Source: a virus. Taken from it: 64,000 bases of DNA. Location: positions 62,001 through 126,000 of IMG/VR virus record IMGVR_UViG_3300025151_008277; one strand, written 5' to 3'. Positions within the stretch are counted from its first letter, which is position 1. The number at the start of each line of letters is the position of its first letter. This document shows positions 58,407-64,000 of this stretch, one piece after another. Both the position numbers and the translations under genes were made by a program. The notes under the pieces were generated by a model that was not told the origin of the DNA, made no database searches, and saw only the letters and a list, made by a program, of their open reading frames with translations.

Positions 58407-58787
58407 TTACCACATTCTACAAGACCAATAACGAGCTTTAGTCTTAGGTCCAGGGTTATCACAATTATGTCTCGCTCTAAAAGATTTACGTCGCGCAGGA
58501 TTAGATTTCTTAATTCTCATCGTCTTCTCACCTTTCTTCCTCGCACTACTCCCGCCGTGGCCGAAGTTAACCTTCTTAACGTTCCCGGTCTTAGGGTCCT
58601 TGACGTAAACTTTAAATTTCTTGACGTCGCCACGCATGACTTTATTTAACTTAACTTTACGTCCTCTATACTCTGCTTCCTCGAAAACATCCTCATCAAC
58701 AATCTCAAATTTTAACGTACCGATGTATCCTTCCTTTTCGTAAACAGGAATAGTAATATTTTCGTAGAAGTCTTTAAAGCTCAGCAT
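58407..58787 (-). CDS. Conserved T4-like phage protein with basic Cys-containing C-terminus
   Basis: 126 residues. The end R-R-K-S-F-R-A-R-H-N-C-D-N-P-G-P then K-A-R-Y-W-S-C is an extremely conserved block in marine T4-like phages; its role is unknown to me. The N-terminal half is a beta domain. An exact TATAAATA late box lies 5 bases before the ATG, so it is likely a virion protein. Confidence 0.7.
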   Translation of the reverse strand: MLSFKDFYENITIPVYEKEGYIGTLKFEIVDEDVFEEAEYRGRKVKLNKVMRGDVKKFKVYVKDPKTGNVKKVNFGHGGSSARKKGEKTMRIKKSNPARRKSFRARHNCDNPGPKTKARYWSCRMW

Positions 58788-58792
58788 ATAAT

Positions 58793-58800
58793 TATTTATA
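58793..58800 (-). promoter_or_regulatory. T4-type late promoter box (TATAAATA)
   Basis: Minus strand; exact consensus ending 5 bases before the ATG at 58787. Confidence 0.7.
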
Positions 58801-58801
58801 C

Positions 58802-59011
58802 ATGAATAATATATTTTATGATATTTACATTATGGGTTTCCGAGTTCGGATTGTACCCTATAAAATTGTTATTTATGATGACTATTCCAAAATTAAAGGA
58901 AATAGAATACCAGACAAAATAGTTGAATATTGCTACAATGAAGGGTTTGCTGATACTTGGCCAATTTCAGGACAGCCAATTAAAGTAGAGATAATGAGAA
59001 TCAAGAAATAA
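58802..59011 (+). CDS. Small hypothetical protein (69 aa)
   Basis: Tyr/Ile-rich, basic. An internal ATG at residue 11 (M-G-F-R-V-R) is a plausible shorter start. No domain recognised. Divergent from the preceding conserved gene. Confidence 0.5.
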   Translation: MNNIFYDIYIMGFRVRIVPYKIVIYDDYSKIKGNRIPDKIVEYCYNEGFADTWPISGQPIKVEIMRIKK

Positions 59012-59014
59012 ATA
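59007..59014 (+). promoter_or_regulatory. Late promoter box (AATAAATA)
   Basis: Overlaps the previous stop and ends 7 bases before the ATG at 59022. Confidence 0.55.
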
Positions 59015-59021
59015 ATAATAT

Positions 59022-60269
59022 ATGATACTTTTCGAGAAATATTTTGAGCTTTATGAAGATGCAGGTCCTAACAAGCATCTTACTCACTTAGAAGAACTTG
59101 TTCTTACTAACAAGAGAGAAGGAGCGCAAAGAGCTCTTAAGTATCTATCTACCATGACTGAAGTATTAGATAGTGATACTAAGAAAGCAGTCAATACCAC
59201 AGTTAAATATGATGGAGCTCCAGCTGTAGTTGTAGGTAAAGATCCCAACGGTAAGTTTTTCGTAGGTAGTAAATCAGTCTTCAACGCTGAGCCAAAGCTG
59301 AATTACAGTGTCAAAGATATTAAAGTTAATCATTCAGCTGCTCCAGGACTTATTGATAAATTAGTACAAACATTTGTTCATTTTAAAGATGCGAACATCA
59401 ATGGAGTATATCAAGGTGACTTCTTATTTGATAACGAGATCAAAGAAATTACGACTATTGATGGAGAAGAGCATGTTACATTTAAACCTAATACTATCTT
59501 GTATGCTGTACCAGCAAATACAGAAGAAGGCCAAGATATAATTAATTCCAATATCGGGGTTGTCTTTCACACTGAATATGACGCACAAGTAGATGCAGAA
59601 GGTAAGATAAGATTTACTACTAAGAAGTTTGGAGTAGATGTTACAAGTCTTGATCCAGGACCTAAAGTATATGTTAAAGATGCTTATTTTGAAAATGATG
59701 CTGGATTTGTAACTCTTACTGATGAAGAAACATCAGTTATAAAAGATGTTATTAATTCTTCTGTAGCTCTCATTGATGAGATTAATTTCGAAAGTATAGA
59801 TGATAATATCTATACAGGTCTCAATACATACATTAATACTGAGATTAGACAAGGAGAGTTCCTTAAAGATACTGATGTATCTATGCAGCAATTTATTGAA
59901 TGGATTACTGGTAGATTAGATCGTAAAATCGAAAGTCTTAAAAGTGAGGCTGGTAAACAAAAAGCTCAAGCACTAAAAGAGAGAATGCTAGGGTTAATTG
60001 AAGCAGGTAAAAACGATATTATTAAAATTTTACAACTACAAAACTTTATCAAACAAGGTAAAGATATCTTTATACAAAAGTATAATAATATTATGCGAGG
60101 TGTGAACATGAAACATTATCTATTTGAACCTAATGGTGATTTGGTAGTTACTGATCCTGAAGGATATGTTGCTGTAGATGTAACAGGTAATGCAATTAAA
60201 TTTGTTGATAGATTAGAGTTCAGCCGCGCGAACTTCTCTTTAGGTACAGATCAAAAGTTCAAGAAATAG
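59022..60269 (+). CDS. Ligase/nucleotidyltransferase-like late protein (DUF6267-like)
   Basis: 415 residues. V-K-Y-D-G-A-P-A at 61-68 has the K-x-D-G core (K62) of the DNA/RNA ligase and capping superfamily, followed by F-F-V-G-S-K-S, G-D-F-L-F and V-V-F-H-T, in the order of motifs III-V. The C-terminal third is helical. This family is widespread in T4-like marine phages without known function. It is late-expressed from a box 7 bases upstream, which is unusual for an enzyme of nucleic-acid repair. Confidence 0.65.
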   Translation: MILFEKYFELYEDAGPNKHLTHLEELVLTNKREGAQRALKYLSTMTEVLDSDTKKAVNTTVKYDGAPAVVVGKDPNGKFFVGSKSVFNAEPKLNYSVKDIKVNHSAAPGLIDKLVQTFVHFKDANINGVYQGDFLFDNEIKEITTIDGEEHVTFKPNTILYAVPANTEEGQDIINSNIGVVFHTEYDAQVDAEGKIRFTTKKFGVDVTSLDPGPKVYVKDAYFENDAGFVTLTDEETSVIKDVINSSVALIDEINFESIDDNIYTGLNTYINTEIRQGEFLKDTDVSMQQFIEWITGRLDRKIESLKSEAGKQKAQALKERMLGLIEAGKNDIIKILQLQNFIKQGKDIFIQKYNNIMRGVNMKHYLFEPNGDLVVTDPEGYVAVDVTGNAIKFVDRLEFSRANFSLGTDQKFKK

Positions 60270-60288
60270 TTGTTTCTTAATTAGCCGT

Positions 60289-60296
60289 TGTAAATA
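60289..60296 (+). promoter_or_regulatory. Possible late promoter box (TGTAAATA)
   Basis: Ends 9 bases before the ATG at 60306. Confidence 0.4.
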
Positions 60297-60305
60297 TTTT
60301 TACTA

Positions 60306-60491
60306 ATGGCTAACAAAAAACCTAAGAAAAAATACTCTTTATATCGTCAAGGTGTGAATGACGCTATTAATGTAGTCACTAGTACTATGTTAAATGATAT
60401 TTTTTCCAATGACCCGTATGCTCGCAAAGAGGATATAGAAGAGAAAGTACTCTATATTCAAGAAAAAGTAAAGGAGTTAATTAATGATTAA
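60306..60491 (+). CDS. Small hypothetical protein (61 aa)
   Basis: Basic N-terminus (K-K-P-K-K-K), helical remainder. It overlaps the next gene by 8 bases, with a GGAG ribosome site for that gene inside it. No family recognised. Confidence 0.6.
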   Translation: MANKKPKKKYSLYRQGVNDAINVVTSTMLNDIFSNDPYARKEDIEEKVLYIQEKVKELIND

Positions 60492-61068
60492 CTTTATTTT
60501 TTGTTTTTATGATTTAGGTTATAGTCCTCAGTTTTTAAAGTCATGGGTTAATCTATGTAACTTTTTAAATAAGAAAAAGGTTAAATATCTAATCACGCAA
60601 GGTGATAGCTGTAATGCCTTTTATGCTAAGCAAATGTGCTTAGGTGGATCAGTTCTAGCTGGTTCTAAGCAAAAACCATTCCAAGGAAGAACTAAATATT
60701 CTACTTTAGTATTTTTAAGTAATAACATTATTTTTACTGTAGAAGATTTTGTTAAGTTAGTTAATAGATTTAATAAATTAAACTTACCTACTTTATCTGC
60801 TAACGTAGAAGGTCGTAATAAGCTTATAGGAGAGTATCATAATAATATAGCTTTAGCAGAAAGAGTGGAGTTTGATATGACCTTAATTCGTACAGGTATT
60901 ATTGAAAAACTTTCTTACCCATGGTTTAAGCCTCACATTCCAGAAGACAATATAGATAGAGAATTTGTTGATGTTGAGATATGTAGGCGTATAAGAGAAG
61001 AAGCAATGACTGATTTGTATATATCTAATGAAGTTAATTTGAAAAAGAGAAAGGCTGGCTATGAATAA
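60484..61068 (+). CDS. Glycosyltransferase-like protein, apparently inactive paralog
   Basis: 194 residues. It aligns in layout with the next gene: L-V-F-L-S-N-N-I-I-F-T-V-E-D-F here against I-L-W-I-D-D-D-I-N-F-T-T-D-D-F there, and I-E-K-L-S-Y-P-W-F-K-P-H against F-E-Q-I-D-Y-P-W-F-E-P-T. The D-D-D metal site is replaced by S-N-N, so transfer activity is unlikely. It may act as a partner subunit. It overlaps the next gene by 8 bases. Confidence 0.65.
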   Translation: MINFIFCFYDLGYSPQFLKSWVNLCNFLNKKKVKYLITQGDSCNAFYAKQMCLGGSVLAGSKQKPFQGRTKYSTLVFLSNNIIFTVEDFVKLVNRFNKLNLPTLSANVEGRNKLIGEYHNNIALAERVEFDMTLIRTGIIEKLSYPWFKPHIPEDNIDREFVDVEICRRIREEAMTDLYISNEVNLKKRKAGYE

Positions 61069-61714
61069 AATAATGATATGCTGTCCTGGTAATAATTTTA
61101 GTACTAGATTTGTAAGCTCTATAACCAAATTACTTTTACATCTTGATAACAAAAATATAGAATATAAATTTTGTACTACATTTTCTCGTAATATATATGA
61201 AACAAGAAATAAATGTTTGTTAGGTAATCCATCTGGTGAAAAAGATCAGCTACCATTTAATGGAGAAGAATACTCTCATATACTATGGATTGATGATGAT
61301 ATTAATTTTACTACAGATGATTTTGATTTATTATACGATTCTAATAAAGATGTAATATCAGGTTTTTATATTATGGCAGATGGTAAGCAATATGCTGCTG
61401 TTAAGATATGGGATGAACAATTCTTTTCTAAGAATGGTTATTTCCAGTTTATGACACCGGATGATATTAAAGACGGTAAAAATCCTACAAGAGTAGAATA
61501 TATTGGCTTTGGCTTCTTATTAATTAAAAGCGGTGTTTTTGAGCAAATAGATTATCCATGGTTCGAACCTACATATTTACAAATTAATGATGCAGAGGAT
61601 TTTTCTATGGAAGATGTTACTTTTTGTTTAAAATGTAAGGATAAAGGTATACCAGTTTTCGCTCACCCTAAAGTTATAGTAGGTCACAATAAAGTAATGG
61701 AATTGAAAGCATAA
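61061..61714 (+). CDS. GT-A fold glycosyltransferase
   Basis: 217 residues. W-I-D-D-D-I-N-F near 76-83 is the D-x-D metal site, Y-I-G-F-G-F-L-L-I the acceptor-side block, and S-M-E-D-V-T-F-C-L with a later V-G-H segment the catalytic E-D/H region of family 2-like enzymes. Preceded by its degenerate paralog and followed by the fibre gene. It may glycosylate a virion protein, since it lies among late genes rather than in the 6-22 kb glycan block. Confidence 0.78.
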   Translation: MNKIMICCPGNNFSTRFVSSITKLLLHLDNKNIEYKFCTTFSRNIYETRNKCLLGNPSGEKDQLPFNGEEYSHILWIDDDINFTTDDFDLLYDSNKDVISGFYIMADGKQYAAVKIWDEQFFSKNGYFQFMTPDDIKDGKNPTRVEYIGFGFLLIKSGVFEQIDYPWFEPTYLQINDAEDFSMEDVTFCLKCKDKGIPVFAHPKVIVGHNKVMELKA

Positions 61715-62052
61715 TGCATGAATTCTGGGATGATTTAATAGAACGTAAGTATTCTAATAGATCTAGCTTCTTCGATTTACATATAACTCAATTAACTAAG
61801 TTTAAATCAGGAGATTATAATCAATACTTTGGTTACTGTGCTGATGATATTAACATGGTAAACGTGTGTTATTATAAGAATGATCACGGTAAATTTATAG
61901 GAATCGGAAAAGGAGAGACTGAATATCAAGCAGAAGATATGCATAAAATACACTTGCATATGGAATCTGAGTTAAATGATGATATTATATTAAAAATATT
62001 ATGTAATCATTATAAATGGAAAATTGATAATTTTTTCGACTTATGTGAGTAG
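61714..62052 (+). CDS. Hypothetical protein (112 aa)
   Basis: Starts on the last base of the glycosyltransferase stop. H/D/Y-rich, alpha/beta, no membrane segment, no recognised family. Probably co-expressed with the glycosyltransferase pair. Confidence 0.6.
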   Translation: MHEFWDDLIERKYSNRSSFFDLHITQLTKFKSGDYNQYFGYCADDINMVNVCYYKNDHGKFIGIGKGETEYQAEDMHKIHLHMESELNDDIILKILCNHYKWKIDNFFDLCE

Positions 62053-62057
62053 CCGGA

Positions 62058-62065
62058 AATAAATA
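62058..62065 (+). promoter_or_regulatory. Late promoter box (AATAAATA)
   Basis: Ends 7 bases before the ATG at 62073. Confidence 0.6.
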
Positions 62066-62072
62066 TTAATAT

Positions 62073-64000
62073 ATGGCCATTTGCAATAAAGATTTCAGAG
62101 TAAAACATGGTCTCTACGTAGGTACAGATATAGATGCATCCCGTGGGGCCTTGTCCGCTTTATCAGTTAACGTAGGAGGCGGCTACGGTGATACAGGTTT
62201 AACTGTAACAGCTACTGGCAATTTAAGCGCTAACGGTGGTGGTGTTTTTGATGGTAATTTTATCGCAGAAACTGTTTCAGCTGTAACTTTATCTGGGGAT
62301 GGTAGAGATTTAGTAACTAACGCGACAGTAACATTAGCAGGTGATGTTAGTGGTTCTGTAGCAGTTAGTAGTTTAAACGGTACCAAGACCATTAACACGA
62401 CTATTAGTGATGATAGTGTTACTTTAGGACAGCAAACCGCTGGTGATTATGTTAAATCTTTCGCTCTAAATACTACGGTTCCTACTATAACAGGTACTGT
62501 TGGTACAGGTGAAGGAGCAACAATTACTGGTATTGGTCTTTCCGCTTCAGGTGTGACATCAGGTATATACGGCTCTACTAGTCAAATACCCTCTCTTACA
62601 ATTTTAGAAGACGGCCGTGTAAGTAATGTTGATTTATGTACTATATCTACTACTTTGAGTATATCAGGCTCTAGTGGTACTGGTTCTATAGCTCTCGCTA
62701 CTCAAGGTTTAGGTGTAGTAGGAACAGCTAACGAAATTGAAACAGCCGCTTCAGGTAATGCTATTACTGTTGGTTTACCGAATGATGTTACTGTTAGCAA
62801 TGATTTAACAGTTAGTAATGATGTATGTGTTTCTAACAATATACAAACTGGTGGTAATGTTGTTGTTACAGGTAATTTAACTGTTAACGGTACAACGGTA
62901 ACTCAAGACGTAACAACAGTATTAGTTGAAGACCCGGTAATAAAACTAGCAAATGGCAATAGTGCCGATAATAAAGATATTGGTTTTTATGGGGAATATG
63001 TTGATAGTGGTACTAAATATGCTGGTTTAATAAGAGATACATCATTTACTAGTACTAATCCATTTGTCTTCTTTGATGGCACAACAACAGATGTTTTATC
63101 TGCAAACGCATCAGGTACTGGTAAACCTGCGGTAGCTAATTATGCTGACGTATATTCTGGTAGAATGGTTATCAATACTAGCGCTTATAATGCAAGTAAT
63201 AGATTAACAGTGTCTGGTGCGATTAGCGGTGATAATAATATTACTATTGACGGAACAGCTAATTTTAAAGGTAATGTTACATTAGGAGATGCTAGTGGCG
63301 ATACTCTTACAATTAACGCTGAAACAATTAATCCAGCTAATATCGCTGCTGGTACAGACAATACGGTTGTAGTTTACAATGGTTCATCGTTAGTAACAGA
63401 TGAAATCGATTCTAGAGTATGGGGAGCCACTTTAATTGATACTTCTAACGTTGCTGGTACTTCAAATCATATCGCATTCTTTACTGATACTAATGTTATA
63501 GGTTCAGAGAGCAGTGGTGAGTTATACTGGAATAGTACTAATAATCGTTTAGGTATTAATACTGCTACCCCAAATGAAGCTCTTACTGTTACAGGTAACG
63601 TAAGCGCTACTGGAACAGTATATGCAGATGCTTTTACTTCAACAGTTGGCGGTGGTGAGATTGATTTTAATGATAATATAGCATTATCAGGCAGCTTATC
63701 CTTTTCTCCTTCAAGCGATATTTTAATACCTGACCATGAAGGTGCAGCATTAGAGATTAAAGAAGGTAGTAATTTATATCAAAGATTTGTTACTACTAAT
63801 GGGTCCGAGGGAGTAGAAATTAGTAAGCAGTTAACATTAACTATGGTAGCTGGCACAACAGATTCCGTAGTTATTCAAGATTCCGGGGTAATTAAGAAGA
63901 GAGATATTGACTCAAGAGTCTGGGGAAGTACATTAGTCGACGGATCTGGTACTGATAATAGATTAACTAAATGGACTGAAACAGGGGATACTGTAGGAGA
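62073..64000 (+). CDS. Tail fibre protein, 3' end beyond the window
   Basis: At least 642 residues with no stop before the edge. The N-terminus F-R-V-K-H-G-L-Y-V-G-T-D is a fibre attachment module. The body is Ser/Thr/Gly/Val-rich beta repeats, including I-D-S-R-V-W-G-A/S-T-L twice (nt about 63409 and 63910) and repeated V-S-N-D-(L/V)-T-V/C segments near 62790-62830. V-T-G-N-L-T-V-N-G-T-T-V-T-Q-D near nt 62870-62910 is typical of long fibre proteins of marine phages. Receptor binding is expected at the missing C-terminus. Confidence 0.85.
   Translation, partial: MAICNKDFRVKHGLYVGTDIDASRGALSALSVNVGGGYGDTGLTVTATGNLSANGGGVFDGNFIAETVSAVTLSGDGRDLVTNATVTLAGDVSGSVAVSSLNGTKTINTTISDDSVTLGQQTAGDYVKSFALNTTVPTITGTVGTGEGATITGIGLSASGVTSGIYGSTSQIPSLTILEDGRVSNVDLCTISTTLSISGSSGTGSIALATQGLGVVGTANEIETAASGNAITVGLPNDVTVSNDLTVSNDVCVSNNIQTGGNVVVTGNLTVNGTTVTQDVTTVLVEDPVIKLANGNSADNKDIGFYGEYVDSGTKYAGLIRDTSFTSTNPFVFFDGTTTDVLSANASGTGKPAVANYADVYSGRMVINTSAYNASNRLTVSGAISGDNNITIDGTANFKGNVTLGDASGDTLTINAETINPANIAAGTDNTVVVYNGSSLVTDEIDSRVWGATLIDTSNVAGTSNHIAFFTDTNVIGSESSGELYWNSTNNRLGINTATPNEALTVTGNVSATGTVYADAFTSTVGGGEIDFNDNIALSGSLSFSPSSDILIPDHEGAALEIKEGSNLYQRFVTTNGSEGVEISKQLTLTMVAGTTDSVVIQDSGVIKKRDIDSRVWGSTLVDGSGTDNRLTKWTETGDTVG

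Noticed and set aside
62790-62830. Short repeats in the last fibre gene as a diversity-generating element
   Set aside because: They are in-frame protein repeats; no reverse transcriptase or template repeat is present in the window.
1-64000. tRNA genes, CRISPR arrays, integrase or insertion sequences
   Set aside because: No cloverleaf-like sequence, spaced direct repeats, transposase or recombinase motifs were seen, and gaps between genes are too short for most of these.

Overview
The window is a 64 kb piece of an AT-rich, tightly packed genome of a T4-like myovirus, most likely marine. The evidence is a set of recognisable T4-type virion genes: tail completion protein gp15, portal gp20, a gp13-like neck protein, gp4 nuclease, prohead protease gp21, scaffold gp22, major capsid gp23 and a gp5-like hub. 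These sit beside typical phage metabolic genes (phoH, thyX, nrdA, nrdB), and TATAAATA-type late promoters occur on both strands. I see no tRNA, rRNA, CRISPR array, integrase or insertion sequence. No stretch longer than about 80 bases lacks a gene. The host cannot be named from the sequence. The first and last genes run off the window.

Layout. 1-6.2 kb: a truncated nuclease, the first part of a 7-deazaguanine pathway (folE2, queD, queE), a P-loop kinase, phoH and thyX. 6.2-22.5 kb: about 16 kb of sugar and glycan genes. It holds several glycosyltransferases, a fused nucleotidyltransferase/APH kinase, a SIS isomerase, a split transketolase, a shikimate-dehydrogenase-like enzyme, a HAD phosphatase, a radical SAM enzyme, a pyruvyltransferase and a glycosidase-like propeller. 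22.5-26.3 kb: a DUF366 gene, gp62-like and gp31-like genes, an SH3-like protein and an Fe-S helicase. 26.3-34.3 kb: tail completion and head genes. 34.4-37.2 kb: a minus-strand operon of a dpdA-like transglycosylase, a formyltransferase, a P-loop kinase and queF. 37.2-46 kb: baseplate hub, fibres and a large glycine-rich adhesin. 46-53.3 kb: a Clp-like ATPase, a holin candidate and ribonucleotide reductase. 53.3-64 kb: small conserved late genes, two nucleotidyltransferase-fold proteins, paired glycosyltransferase-like genes and a fibre that continues past the window.

Main biology. FolE2, QueD, QueE, QueF, a DpdA-like DNA transglycosylase and a formyltransferase with an intact N-H-D catalytic triad together predict that guanines in the phage DNA are replaced by a preQ1 derivative, probably formylated preQ1. 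QueC is not in the window. Five genes or operons (folE2, queD, the dpdA operon, thyX and the DUF366 gene) have almost identical sigma-70-like promoters whose -10 box ends exactly 6 bases before the ATG. Their transcripts should be leaderless or nearly so, and the genes should be expressed together. At 17 late genes a TAAATA-type late promoter box ends 5-7 bases before the start codon, including at three non-ATG starts, so the same start-at-the-codon layout recurs in the late class.

In the glycan region, the split transketolase, SIS isomerase, sugar nucleotidyltransferase/kinase, HAD phosphatase and GT9 enzyme could form a route from sedoheptulose-7-phosphate to an activated sugar. The AroE-like enzyme hints instead, or in addition, at a cyclitol or shikimate-type residue. 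Functions are inferred by eye from motifs; no database search was run.
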